Notes: a model not told the origin generated them from the letters alone. A stretch of 32,253 nucleotides of DNA from Thermoplasmatales archaeon UBA447 (GCA_002503205.1 DARE01000048.1:1-32253), one strand, 5' to 3'; shown: positions 1 through 8,625, counted from the first letter of the stretch. Translations and numbers: made by a program.

Positions 1-1337
1 TCATGGCTCCTGCCTTCCCTGAGATCCTGCCTGTATCTTGATGCAATGAATACCAGATAGTCTGTGACAACTCCAACAGCAACAGCAGTTAGAGTGTAAT
101 TGACTATGTAATTGATATGGTGAAGAAGCAGGCCCGACAGATATATGCTAGTGTACCCGAGGAGGTCTGCTGCCCCTACAAACGCAAAAGCCACAATCCC
201 GGCCTTCCAAGAGAAGAGTGTAATTGCCACAGCAATGGCAAGTATAACAAACAGCACACCAAATACAAAAGCATACTTTGCTGTTAGCTGCTGTGTTTCA
301 TACTGAATTGGACCATTCCCTGTAACATATGCGGAGGAGCCGAAGCTTTTTGATGCTGCCTTCTCAATACAGGGGGTTGCAGATGAGGCAGGAATGAAGT
401 CTGATGGACCAATATAACCGCTTGGAACATTGAAAGTAACATCAATAATGAATGCTGTACCGTTTGTGCCAATATACTGCCCGGAAATAAAGGATGGCAC
501 ACCCTTCAGCCCATACATCATGACATAATTGAGACCGGCGTTTCCAGGAATGATGGAGGCATTGATCATTGCGGATGAAACCGGAATGTCAAGGGTGTGA
601 TTCAGGAAATCGGAAAGGGCGATACTTGCGGAATTGGAATAATTCGTAATGCCCATAAATTCAAGGGCTATATTGTCGTATGTTCCATTTCTGTAGGCCT
701 TTGCTGCTTCATATATCGATTTGTTCACTATGGAATAAGCCATATCTGAGGATAACAGAGCACCGGAATTTCCGGACATAGTAGAAACATTTGAAACGAA
801 TGACATGTTATACGGAGAGTCCGACGAATTCAATCCTGCTGAATAAGCAGAACTGTAAACATCTGATGAATTAAAACCTGTATTTTCCCATTTAACTGTA
901 AACATGTGAGGAAAACTGAAAAGAGAATAAGCACTCTGATTGAGTTCTACGTAGGATGAGTTAATCATTGCCCTGTAAGGTGCAAGTAAAGAACTCATAA
1001 AAGAAGCGTATTCGCTGAAAGGGGAAGATGTGCCGCTAATATTCTTTAGGCCGGAATCGGAAATATTTTTCTGAAAATTCAGTGTTGTGGAAGCTATTGA
1101 CGAACCGGAAAATGGGGACTGGTTTACAAGGACTTCAATAGTAGAATTCTGTCTGCTTGAATTCTGGAGGATATGCTGGGCAACCTCCGATTCTGCGTTG
1201 CTGCTTATGGAAGTGGTATTGCTGTAGCTAATGAAATGGGAGTAGCCAAATACTGCAGGGGTAGATGCAAGTATTAGGATTACCCATATTATTACAACCA
1301 GTAACCTTCTCTTTATGATCTTCTCACTCAGTGACAC
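1..1337 (-). CDS. MMPL/RND-type membrane transport protein, 5' part (cut by window edge)
   Basis: Reading the reverse strand from a GTG at 1337 (an in-frame stop lies just upstream at 1346-1344) gives about 445 open codons that run off the left edge. The product has one hydrophobic helix near residues 12-27 ending in an Ala-Ser-Thr-Pro turn, then about 330 residues rich in Ser, Asn and Tyr with many N-X-S/T sequons, then two or more membrane spans. The last span carries the motif GVVTDYLVF, matching the G-x-x-T-D-Y signature of MMPL (RND superfamily) proteins. In that family the large loop lies outside the cell and helices carry lipid or small-molecule export driven by proton flow. The substrate cannot be read from the sequence. 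The sequons fit a glycosylated surface protein of an acidophile (inference). The C-terminal half is outside the window. Confidence 0.8.
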   Translation of the reverse strand, partial: MSLSEKIIKRRLLVVIIWVILILASTPAVFGYSHFISYSNTTSISSNAESEVAQHILQNSSRQNSTIEVLVNQSPFSGSSIASTTLNFQKNISDSGLKNISGTSSPFSEYASFMSSLLAPYRAMINSSYVELNQSAYSLFSFPHMFTVKWENTGFNSSDVYSSAYSAGLNSSDSPYNMSFVSNVSTMSGNSGALLSSDMAYSIVNKSIYEAAKAYRNGTYDNIALEFMGITNYSNSASIALSDFLNHTLDIPVSSAMINASIIPGNAGLNYVMMYGLKGVPSFISGQYIGTNGTAFIIDVTFNVPSGYIGPSDFIPASSATPCIEKAASKSFGSSAYVTGNGPIQYETQQLTAKYAFVFGVLFVILAIAVAITLFSWKAGIVAFAFVGAADLLGYTSIYLSGLLLHHINYIVNYTLTAVAVGVVTDYLVFIASRYRQDLREGRSH

Positions 1338-1433
1338 TTTAAGTCAATATTTGGGTATCTAATCAACCGATGTCAAAACTATTTTTACATATTTTATGAA
1401 ATCGCTGAATGTAATTCAGGCGAATTGAATGTG

Positions 1434-1443
1434 AATATTTAAT
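1434..1443 (+). promoter_or_regulatory. TATA-like box for the GNAT gene
   Basis: An AATATTTAAT stretch lies 24-33 bases before the GTG start at 1467. This is the spacing expected for a leaderless or nearly leaderless archaeal transcript, and no Shine-Dalgarno sequence is seen before the start. Confidence 0.5.
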
Positions 1444-1466
1444 CATAAATCTTTCATGCCTCTCCT

Positions 1467-2003
1467 GTGGAAAAGGTTATACTTGAAGATCGTGAATTGA
1501 GATTGATAACACCTCTTACACAGGATTTGGCCAGAGACCTGGCCAGGGGAGCAAATGATCCATATATCCGCAAAATGATAGGTTCCCACTCTTTTCCTTA
1601 TCCTTACACTGAAGAGGATGCAAGGTTCTTTATTGACATGAACAGGATGGATGGAAGAAATCCTTTCGCCATTGACTTTGCCATTTTCTTAATAGATAGC
1701 TTTGCTGGAATCATTGGCCTGAAAGATATCAACACAACTGACAGAAAGGCGCATGTAGGATACTGGATAGCTAAAGATTTCCGTAATAAAGGGCTTGCAA
1801 CATCGGCATTGAGGCTGGTTATAGAATATTCCAGGAGTAGATTGGAACTTCATCGTCTATATACTGGAGCATTTACTGACAACCCAGCCTCAATAAAGGT
1901 CCTCACAAGATGTGGATTTCAGGTTGAAGGCATAGCCAGGGACTATATGATAGTGGACGGACAGTACAGGGATATGATGAATTTCGCGCTAATACTTCAG
2001 TGA
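1467..2003 (+). CDS. GNAT family N-acetyltransferase (RimJ/RimL-like)
   Basis: A 178-residue protein starting at GTG, the usual length for a single GNAT domain. Such enzymes move an acetyl group from acetyl-CoA to an amine, often a protein N-terminus or a small molecule. The middle holds the acetyl-CoA loop region (WIAKDFRNKGLATSAL, about residues 115-130), followed by the typical RimJ-like tail with LHRLYTGAFTDNPASIKVLTRCGF and an EG-x-x-R-D motif near the end. It stands alone between divergent and convergent neighbours, with its own TATA-like box upstream. The substrate is not predictable: ribosomal protein acetylation and antibiotic or polyamine acetylation are both possible. Confidence 0.88.
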   Translation: MEKVILEDRELRLITPLTQDLARDLARGANDPYIRKMIGSHSFPYPYTEEDARFFIDMNRMDGRNPFAIDFAIFLIDSFAGIIGLKDINTTDRKAHVGYWIAKDFRNKGLATSALRLVIEYSRSRLELHRLYTGAFTDNPASIKVLTRCGFQVEGIARDYMIVDGQYRDMMNFALILQ

Positions 2004-2171
2004 AAACCTTTCAAATGAAGTATACCTTCGAGTTACAGGGGAAACACTATCACTTTCCTGCCAATCCTGTTCCTGATATTATTTGGATAACTGATACGAA
2101 ATAATCATGCAGATAGCATGTAGCAATGATCTGGGACCAACCCTGTACTTCCTGTACAATAGAGGAAAATT

Positions 2172-2327
2172 CTAATTATGTTTGGCTCTCTTTATTAGTG
2201 AAATAAGTCTGTTTCTTGCAAAAAACAATAAGACTGACAGAATCATCAAAAGAAAGAAAACAATATAGTGGGCAGTTTTTCCTGGAACATCTGTTACAGG
2301 CTGAATGGAGCAGTCAATGGAGGGCAA
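2172..2327 (-). CDS. Putative 51-residue single-span membrane peptide
   Basis: A short reverse-strand reading frame from a TTG at 2327 to TAG at 2174-2172. It overlaps the last 14 bases of the upstream radical SAM gene, which ends at 2314. After a short polar start with one Cys (residue 6) there is one strong membrane helix of about 18-20 residues (about 21-38), followed by a basic tail (ARNRLISLIKRAKHN) that would hold the C-terminus inside the cell. The overlap suggests translational coupling to the radical SAM enzyme. It could be a substrate peptide, an accessory protein, or the relic of a longer membrane gene. I do not recognise a family. The start is uncertain because the frame is closed by an in-frame stop six bases before the TTG. 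Confidence 0.45.
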   Translation of the reverse strand: MPSIDCSIQPVTDVPGKTAHYIVFFLLMILSVLLFFARNRLISLIKRAKHN

Positions 2328-3456
2328 TGCCTATGTCACCCCTCTTTATACCTGGAATATACAGACAGAGTGGATCAGCCCCAAATGCGTCGCCTGTAGA
2401 ATAAAGCGCTCTGGCTCTTGAACCTCCACACCTGTATTTGAACTCGCATATTCCGCATTTACCTCCTAACTTTTCCCTTATTGATAATGCTGAATATTCA
2501 GGGTTTCTGCCAAGAATTGACTGCAAGCTGTTTTCTCTTAAATTTCCGAGCTTGAGATTAAAAAGACCTGATGGATACACATTTCCATTATGGCTTATGA
2601 AGATGGTCCCTCCATGATTATATGTATGGCCACTCCTTGATTTTCTTTTAGATGAGCCACACTCCTCCAGGATTGCATCAGTTTTTTCGGAAAGTATCTG
2701 ATAAGTCTTTCCTATGACAGCAGATGGCTGTTTTTCAGCAATCTCACCTATAATACGAAATACAGGGCCTTCCACAGTTCTTATGTTCAGGCCATATCTC
2801 CAGAGTTCGCTTAGCCAGTAATTTACCTGCATGTATTCCTCTGGAGATATACCATCAACATTTATTCCCCGTCCAGTGTTTATAAGGAAAAATACCTCCC
2901 ATGCAGAGATTCCGGAATCATGGATCAGAGATGCTATTGCAGGCAGCTCCAGAATGTTTCTTGACATGACTGTAGTATTTATCTGAAGGTTCAGCCCTTC
3001 CTGCATTATTCGGCCAATAAGATCAAAAGTGATATTGAGGCTCCCATCTTTTCTCCTTAGCCAGTCATGAGTCTCAGGGCTCACTCCATCCAGGCTAAGT
3101 GAAACAGAACTGCATCTGTTCAATTTCAGAAACTTCAGAAAAGAATTGTCAAGCAAGTCTGAGGCAGCCGGTGAGAAGGCAAATCTGAATCCTTTTAATC
3201 TTACATACGATATAATGGACTTTATATCTGATCTTAGGAGGGGGTTTCCCCCTGTTATTACGAGAATCGGCTTATTTCCCCAGATTTCATAGACCTGATC
3301 TATTATATCTCTGAACTCGCCCAGAGACATCTCATCATTTGAAGGAAGTGGTTGAGAATCAGCTCTGCAGTGCCTGCAACTGTAATCACAGGCTACCGTG
3401 GTCTCAAGAAATATGAGAGATGGGAAAATTTTACTTTCCGGTGGGTGTGCTTTCAA
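2314..3456 (-). CDS. Radical SAM/SPASM protein, TIGR04053-like
   Basis: A 380-residue protein. The N-terminus carries the radical SAM cluster motif CDYSCRHC (Cys 23, 27, 30), a GGNP turn in the SAM-binding region and LSLDGVSPETHD. The C-terminus is a SPASM-like Fe-S domain with Cys at about 334, 337, 343 and 364 in CGICEFKYRCGGSRARA and DPLCLYIPG. The CGGSRARA...TGD...DPLC tail and the VFFLINTGRG stretch are what I recall of the TIGR04053 group, which is related to the alternative heme-pathway enzymes AhbC/AhbD. The substrate is unknown: heme-precursor chemistry and peptide modification are both open. The start is TTG, only a few codons after an in-frame stop. It lies downstream of an ABC transporter and overlaps a tiny membrane peptide. 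Confidence 0.85.
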   Translation of the reverse strand: MKAHPPESKIFPSLIFLETTVACDYSCRHCRADSQPLPSNDEMSLGEFRDIIDQVYEIWGNKPILVITGGNPLLRSDIKSIISYVRLKGFRFAFSPAASDLLDNSFLKFLKLNRCSSVSLSLDGVSPETHDWLRRKDGSLNITFDLIGRIMQEGLNLQINTTVMSRNILELPAIASLIHDSGISAWEVFFLINTGRGINVDGISPEEYMQVNYWLSELWRYGLNIRTVEGPVFRIIGEIAEKQPSAVIGKTYQILSEKTDAILEECGSSKRKSRSGHTYNHGGTIFISHNGNVYPSGLFNLKLGNLRENSLQSILGRNPEYSALSIREKLGGKCGICEFKYRCGGSRARALYSTGDAFGADPLCLYIPGIKRGDIGIALH

Positions 3457-3570
3457 CTCAATTTAAGAAATTGAATTTATTATTAAAACGAAAGACCTGA
3501 AATGTTAGTGTATACTTTCGAAACAGTTCAATGATTTGGAAATTATAAACTGAATGCCCTCCATTGTTCA

Positions 3571-5013
3571 TTAAGTGTAAAGTGCTGAAGAGATCCTTCT
3601 GTAGGCAAAATCCATAATCCCGCTGCTTGAGATCACAATGGCCGAAAGGATAGCAAGTACTGCTATGGAATAAATGAAAATATATTCATTCGTGAAGAAA
3701 CCAACAATTGCTGATATATAGACGTAAATGACTGGTATAGCTGCAACAATTCCTGTTGCTATGGATGGAGTTACAAGAAGATCATCTCTTACAGGCTCAG
3801 GAGTTATAATCGTAGATAGAAATATGCCTAGAATAGATGCGGGGAATATAGCTGCGACCAGATATATCAGGGGGAAAGCGTCGTAAGAATTGATCCTTGT
3901 AATTATGAACGTCCCGTATTCTTTCGGAAAAATGATGAAAACTGCTGCCAATATTATAAACGGGATGAACATCTTAATGTTAGCAAATGCGCCTGAAGTT
4001 ATGTAAGCCCTCATTCCTCTTACTCTGCTGAAAGGCATCCATGATATCCAGAGCCTTTCAAATCTTAAGCGGAAATTCGAATAGGACAAAAGAAATGTAT
4101 TAAGATATATTGGCACAATAACTAAGTCGGATACAAAACCGATAAAGGAGGGGGGAGAAAACACATAAAATATTGAGAAAGCCGCCATCACGGCAACGTT
4201 AATAATAAAGATGTTTCTGTACCTGAACCTGTAAATACGGCCTTTTGCCGATGAAAGGATTCCAATTGTGCTGATCAGGTGCCTGAATGCATTAATTCCC
4301 TTAATATTATTAAAGTCAAGCGGCTTCCGGACTTCTTGAACTCTGTCTCTTCCCCTGAAATAGAGCATACCGGTAGAATTTGCCTTCAGTGATTTCCATG
4401 CTATATATATCCACATAACAAGCAAGGCAAATACTGAGATAAGGCCAAATTGCCATTGATTTCCAGTAATGGAAGCTGGCGATACTGGATTACCTGTAAG
4501 ATATGAAAAGGTAAGTAAAATGCTGGCTGCTGTACCTGCCCAAGCATATTTTTTCTCTATGAACATAAATGAGAGCGTCGTGAAAACAGAAGTTATGAAA
4601 ATGGCAAGAATAAACAGGAGTGTTGCGTAGTCTGGAATCCTGGAGGTTGAAATAATACGTATAAATATACCAAAGACTGCCACCAGAATTATTGAGATCA
4701 TAGAACCGTATACAGCGGCACACTTTGCCATTACTCTCTTTGGAAGTGAAAAGCTGAAAAGAAAATCTGCATCTGACTTTATGAAGAGGATACTTTGAGG
4801 AACTTCCAAAGCGAGATACATAATAGAAACAATAGCCACCGATACCAATTTCTGAAACTCAGGAGGAAGGGCATTGCCTCCTGTGGAACCTGTAGCGTAG
4901 AGTGCCACTGAAGAATAGAAAAGGATAAAATATAAAATGCCCAGCATAACTGCGGTTACTGCGTTTATCCTTGATGAAAGAAAAAACCGGACTGCACCCC
5001 TGTATCTGGTCAT
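3571..5013 (-). CDS. ABC transporter permease, about 12 membrane spans
   Basis: A 480-residue, highly hydrophobic protein with roughly twelve predicted membrane helices in two blocks of about six, separated by a charged loop (about residues 210-260). Its start overlaps the stop of the ATP-binding gene by four bases (ATGA), so the two are translated together and almost certainly form one transporter. The two-block layout without a large periplasmic domain fits an ABC-2-like exporter rather than a binding-protein-dependent importer, and no substrate-binding protein gene is nearby. The substrate is unknown. Radical SAM genes on both sides make export of a modified product a possible role (inference). 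Confidence 0.82.
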   Translation of the reverse strand: MTRYRGAVRFFLSSRINAVTAVMLGILYFILFYSSVALYATGSTGGNALPPEFQKLVSVAIVSIMYLALEVPQSILFIKSDADFLFSFSLPKRVMAKCAAVYGSMISIILVAVFGIFIRIISTSRIPDYATLLFILAIFITSVFTTLSFMFIEKKYAWAGTAASILLTFSYLTGNPVSPASITGNQWQFGLISVFALLVMWIYIAWKSLKANSTGMLYFRGRDRVQEVRKPLDFNNIKGINAFRHLISTIGILSSAKGRIYRFRYRNIFIINVAVMAAFSIFYVFSPPSFIGFVSDLVIVPIYLNTFLLSYSNFRLRFERLWISWMPFSRVRGMRAYITSGAFANIKMFIPFIILAAVFIIFPKEYGTFIITRINSYDAFPLIYLVAAIFPASILGIFLSTIITPEPVRDDLLVTPSIATGIVAAIPVIYVYISAIVGFFTNEYIFIYSIAVLAILSAIVISSSGIMDFAYRRISSALYT

Positions 5014-5714
5014 TGCTCCATCAACTTTGCAATCTTCTGCTCCAGCCTGTCCCCCTCTGTTATTGTGGAAGTGACATCATCAATCGTCCCCTGCCACGTG
5101 ATCCTCCCAGAATTGAGGATCATTATTCTGTCAGTGAGACTGTGTGCAGTGGAAAGTACATGGGTTGATACAAGAACAGTGGCATCTGTTTTTCTGACCA
5201 TCTGTATCACTTTTTCCTGCGTGGGGATGTCCAGATAGTTTAGTGGTTCATCCATTATCAATAGACTTGGGTTGTGCACAAATGTCATAGCCAGGGAGAG
5301 CCTCTGCCTGTTTCCTCGTGACAGCTTACTTGCTGGTATGTATGAGTACCCTCTTATCCCGAAGGTCTCCATCATTGAATTGGCCATGTCCCTTGCATTA
5401 TCAAGCCCACGCAGGCTTGCTGCATAATATACATTCTCATAAACAGAGAGCATACCGTAAGGAGATGCATCTTCAGGGAGATAGCCCATAATGGCTTTTG
5501 ATCGCTCATCCTCCGGGGACAGGCCATCAATTGAGACCTGGCCTGAATCAGGTCGGAGAAGCCCAGCAGCAATCTTCAGGGTGGTTGTCTTACCTTTACC
5601 GTTTCCCCCTATTATAGAAGCTTTTTCTCCGCTTGAAAGATGAAGTGAAAGTCCCTTGAGAACATTGTTGTTCTCATAGGAGAATGATATATCTTCAATT
5701 CTTAGCTCAGGCAC
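5010..5714 (-). CDS. ABC transporter ATP-binding protein
   Basis: A 234-residue nucleotide-binding subunit with all standard motifs in order: Walker A GGNGKGKTT (about 36-44), ABC signature LSRGNRQRLSL, Walker B LLIMDEPLNYLD and the switch histidine in STHVLS. It hydrolyses ATP to power the permease encoded immediately downstream with a four-base overlap. The start is GTG at 5714; an ATG a few bases upstream is out of frame. A 65-base gap containing an AT-rich, TATA-like stretch separates it from the upstream radical SAM gene, so the pair may have its own promoter. Confidence 0.92.
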   Translation of the reverse strand: MPELRIEDISFSYENNNVLKGLSLHLSSGEKASIIGGNGKGKTTTLKIAAGLLRPDSGQVSIDGLSPEDERSKAIMGYLPEDASPYGMLSVYENVYYAASLRGLDNARDMANSMMETFGIRGYSYIPASKLSRGNRQRLSLAMTFVHNPSLLIMDEPLNYLDIPTQEKVIQMVRKTDATVLVSTHVLSTAHSLTDRIMILNSGRITWQGTIDDVTSTITEGDRLEQKIAKLMEQ

Positions 5715-5779
5715 CAGACATAGAGAATTTTATTGAATAAAAATGTTCCCACAAATTTATTTTACGGCAATATTTGTTA

Positions 5780-7402
5780 TTATGACGAGACAGCAGCTTC
5801 CCTCTTCGTACTCTTCCTGGTACCAGGCAGGAAGGCAGTAAGACCAAGCCAGTACATTGTCCTCAATACACCGGTAACACTGTTCAGATCAACATTGCTG
5901 TAATCGTATGCTTTTTTGCCATTTGTTTCCATAAGTTCCCTGAATACATTCTCTATGTGACTGAAGGTCCTGTCCATAACCATATTGACAATAAACCTGG
6001 TGATGCCGCTCCCCATCCTCTTTGTCATCTCTGGCAGCATCTGTCTTGTCACCTGGAGATCGTTCTTCCAGCTTATGTAAAGGAGCTCCCAGTATTTCGT
6101 CGGAAGTTTTTCAAGCAGCGGGAAAGGATTGTGCCTGATTCTGGATGATCCCATGGGTATAACTGCAAGAGGGAACACCCAAGCCCTCGCTCCACTGTCA
6201 AATATTTCATTGACCATGTTTATGCTTTTCTCTACATCTTCGTTTGTCTCATCCGAGAAACCTATGGTCATTGTATAACATGGTGTGATAAATGCATCAT
6301 TCATTATCCCTGTGGATTCTATTATAACATTTTTCCAGTCTTCCGGCCTGTATGGGAATGGTTTTCCCCTCATATATTTGGAGATGATCCTTTCACTGCC
6401 ATTCTCAAGCCCCACAACAGGTGCCTCTGCCCTGTACTTATGATATTCAGCTATCTCCGACAATTCCATGACTGTCTTGGGGCTGTCAAGAACGGCTGGT
6501 GACGATATGTGAGGGAAATATATCTGCTCAGCACCAGCCTTTTTGACCTGATCAAACAGAGTAACCACTGCCTCATGGCTTGTTACCAGCCTTTTTGAGC
6601 CGTATAGAAGTATGTCATCAGTTAGAAGCTCAACATTCCTGTATCCACTCTCAAGATTGAGATTCACCTCCTTAAGTATGTCTTCTATTGGAATGCTCCG
6701 GTATGTCTCAGGAGTTATTGAGCAGAACTGGCATCCCCTTGGACAACCCCTGGTAACCTGTACCTCACCGAATCTAGATGGCTTAATGATAGTTGGTATC
6801 TGATCCACCTTCGGATCCCGGCCCTTGATTTCCTTCGGAAGTGGATCGCCATTTATAGCTTTCCTTGCAAGTTCCTGCAAATCCAGCTCAGCTTCTCCAT
6901 AGAATATTGAATCCAGCCACTCCGGCCTCTCCATGGCAATCTGCCATGTGGCCGGGCCACCAGCAAAGACCTTGAAGTTATATTTGCTCTTCAGTTTCCC
7001 TATCTTTGCTGACAATTCGGAAAAAAAGTCTGCTGTCCAGCTTGGGCCCCCACCGAAGAGCATTGTCAGTTTAAAAGCGACAGGGCTTAATCCCAGTGGA
7101 TCATGAACAGTTATTCCTATGAGCTTTGTTTCCGGGCCGACAACTTTTTCAAGCATTTCAGGTGGTGAGACCACAATGTCGGTGAAACCGCTGTTGTATA
7201 ATATTGACTCGACCTTTCTCAGGGCATAAGGTGCCCTCACGGTCTCGCCATTTTTGTAATGTGCAGAAGGTGGAGTGAAGAGTGTGTCCATCATAATTCT
7301 GGGAACAATTCTAGAAGGCATGCAGGCAACATAACCAAGAGTTGAAACGCCGGCATATTCTGTGAATGATCCTCTGTCAGCAGTGAGAACTATCTGGGCC
7401 AT
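5780..7402 (-). CDS. Radical SAM protein with B12-binding-like N-terminus, GrsA/GrsB-like candidate
   Basis: A 540-residue protein. Residues 1 to about 200 form a cobalamin-binding-like region: it starts with the IVLTADRG stretch seen in archaeal members and contains ITVHDPLG and FAGGPATWQ, but no canonical D-x-H-x-x-G cobalt-ligand motif. The radical SAM core follows, with the cluster motif GCPRGCQFC (Cys 220, 224, 227) and GLENGSERI later on. The overall plan resembles the archaeal family that includes the GDGT ring synthases GrsA/GrsB of Sulfolobus, which form cyclopentane rings in tetraether lipids; Thermoplasma lipids carry such rings. This assignment is from memory of the family and not from a search, so the function is a candidate only. 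A TATA-like CTTATATC lies 21-28 bases before the ATG. Confidence 0.75.
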   Translation of the reverse strand: MAQIVLTADRGSFTEYAGVSTLGYVACMPSRIVPRIMMDTLFTPPSAHYKNGETVRAPYALRKVESILYNSGFTDIVVSPPEMLEKVVGPETKLIGITVHDPLGLSPVAFKLTMLFGGGPSWTADFFSELSAKIGKLKSKYNFKVFAGGPATWQIAMERPEWLDSIFYGEAELDLQELARKAINGDPLPKEIKGRDPKVDQIPTIIKPSRFGEVQVTRGCPRGCQFCSITPETYRSIPIEDILKEVNLNLESGYRNVELLTDDILLYGSKRLVTSHEAVVTLFDQVKKAGAEQIYFPHISSPAVLDSPKTVMELSEIAEYHKYRAEAPVVGLENGSERIISKYMRGKPFPYRPEDWKNVIIESTGIMNDAFITPCYTMTIGFSDETNEDVEKSINMVNEIFDSGARAWVFPLAVIPMGSSRIRHNPFPLLEKLPTKYWELLYISWKNDLQVTRQMLPEMTKRMGSGITRFIVNMVMDRTFSHIENVFRELMETNGKKAYDYSNVDLNSVTGVLRTMYWLGLTAFLPGTRKSTKREAAVSS

Positions 7403-7422
7403 GAATAAAAAATAATTCTAGA

Positions 7423-7430
7423 GATATAAG
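7423..7430 (-). promoter_or_regulatory. TATA-like box for the B12-type radical SAM gene
   Basis: CTTATATC on the reverse strand lies 21-28 bases before the ATG at 7402, so this gene probably has its own leaderless promoter although another gene on the same strand ends only 75 bases upstream. Confidence 0.45.
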
Positions 7431-7477
7431 TTTTTTGAAAAATATGTAATCATATAAATATTTGTAAGGTTTATTAT

Positions 7478-8482
7478 TTATGAACTGAAGTATGAAAGCA
7501 TGTTATCTATTATCCTCTCCTTCACCATTCCAGCATTGGACCAGTTGAACAGTGAAGGCTCCAGATAACAAGAGAGGGCACATTTGTTGCAGCTCTCATA
7601 TGTTTTCCAGTCCACCGAATTCCATGCCTTCCTCAGGTCCATCTCCCATACCTTTCCACTTCCGGTGTATTCATTCAAAACATAGCATGGGAGGACAACT
7701 TTTCCCTGCGGGTCTATGTTGAGAGTCAGCCATGGCTTGCATCTCCAAGGTATTCCCTTATACCAGGAATTTATCACTGCCTCGAAATATTCATGGGATT
7801 CAACTATTGGGGCACCATTCATCTTCATCTCAAGCAATTTCTCAATAGCAGCTTTTAGTTTCTGGGAATTGGGGGACATGCGTTCTGCTGTTGAATAATC
7901 ATAGGCTATCTGAAAGGATACAGTAACATCAAGGTTTTTTGCCAGATCAACAATCTGCTCTACCTCCTCACAGTTTTCAGATGTAATGGTACTGCTGAGT
8001 GATACCGGCACATATCGGCTGGCAGCTTCAATACCCTCTACTGCTCTCCTGTATGATCCCTCCATGCCTCTGAGCCTGTCATGCGTCTCACCTATCCCGT
8101 CAATTGAAATGAAGAGATGATCCAGGCTATCCTTTACCTGTGATATTTTCTCCTTCAGTGCCCAGCCATTACTTACAAGCGATGTGTAAAATTTTTTGTG
8201 AGAATAGGAAAGGATTTCCGGGAGGTCTCTTCTGAGAAAAGGCTCTCCTCCCTCGAACCCCATAAAGGAGACACCAAAATCGGCCAGGGAATTCATCATT
8301 TTCTTTTCCTCGTCGAGAGTCAGGAGAACTTCATCTGGCCTTCTCCAGAAGGGGCACATATGGCATCTCAGATTGCAGGTATAAAGCAATTTGTGTCCGG
8401 CAAGCATAGGGATCTTCTCGCCGGTTACTCCTTTGGCAATTCTCCAAAGGCTTCTCATAACTACACTTTCAAATGACCCCAT
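7478..8482 (-). CDS. Radical SAM protein with C-terminal Cys cluster
   Basis: A 334-residue protein. The cluster motif is CNLRCHMC (Cys 36, 40, 43), followed by FEGGEPFLRRDL (SAM-binding GGE motif) and LFISIDGIGETHDRLRG. The C-terminal third has further cysteines in WRCKPW, VVLPCYV and CNKCALSC, likely ligands of an auxiliary Fe-S cluster in a short SPASM-like (twitch) domain. The reaction is unknown. The core resembles HpnH-like and other lipid- or peptide-modifying members. It is the first of the reverse-strand block that includes the GrsA/GrsB-like gene, and both could act on membrane lipids (inference). The ATG at 8482 is supported by a TATA-like box just upstream. A divergent small gene starts at 8626. 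Confidence 0.85.
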   Translation of the reverse strand: MGSFESVVMRSLWRIAKGVTGEKIPMLAGHKLLYTCNLRCHMCPFWRRPDEVLLTLDEEKKMMNSLADFGVSFMGFEGGEPFLRRDLPEILSYSHKKFYTSLVSNGWALKEKISQVKDSLDHLFISIDGIGETHDRLRGMEGSYRRAVEGIEAASRYVPVSLSSTITSENCEEVEQIVDLAKNLDVTVSFQIAYDYSTAERMSPNSQKLKAAIEKLLEMKMNGAPIVESHEYFEAVINSWYKGIPWRCKPWLTLNIDPQGKVVLPCYVLNEYTGSGKVWEMDLRKAWNSVDWKTYESCNKCALSCYLEPSLFNWSNAGMVKERIIDNMLSYFSS

Positions 8483-8503
8483 ATGATCACATTATGTCAC
8501 AGG

Positions 8504-8511
8504 TATTTAAG
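8504..8511 (-). promoter_or_regulatory. TATA-like box for the radical SAM gene at 8482
   Basis: CTTAAATA on the reverse strand, 22-29 bases before the ATG. It shares the 143-base divergent intergenic region with the promoter of the small gene at 8626. Confidence 0.5.
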
Positions 8512-8590
8512 GATAAGGAAACTCTTCACCCTGAAAATTATTCTCAGAAGTTAGAAATTCTATCTTAAGACATACAAAGGTGAAATGCTC

Positions 8591-8604
8591 TAAATATTTA
8601 TTTA
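8591..8604 (+). promoter_or_regulatory. TATA-like box for the small helical protein gene
   Basis: TAAATATTTATTTA lies 22-35 bases before the GTG at 8626. There is no Shine-Dalgarno sequence, so a leaderless transcript is likely. Confidence 0.5.
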
Positions 8605-8625
8605 TCAATTACCACTCTTGATTAT

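Noticed and set aside
2145..2159. TGTAC-TTCCT-GTACA small hairpin after the GNAT gene
   Set aside because: A five-base stem alone is weak; it may help end the transcript but gives no independent evidence.
2216..2404. Plus-strand 62-codon frame in the GNAT-radical SAM gap
   Set aside because: It is the complement of the membrane peptide and the radical SAM C-terminus, and its composition has no protein-like pattern.
3571..5714. First ABC pair as a bacteriocin or antibiotic-immunity system
   Set aside because: No substrate or immunity gene is recognisable, and ABC-2-like pairs have many roles; only an exporter-like nature is supported.
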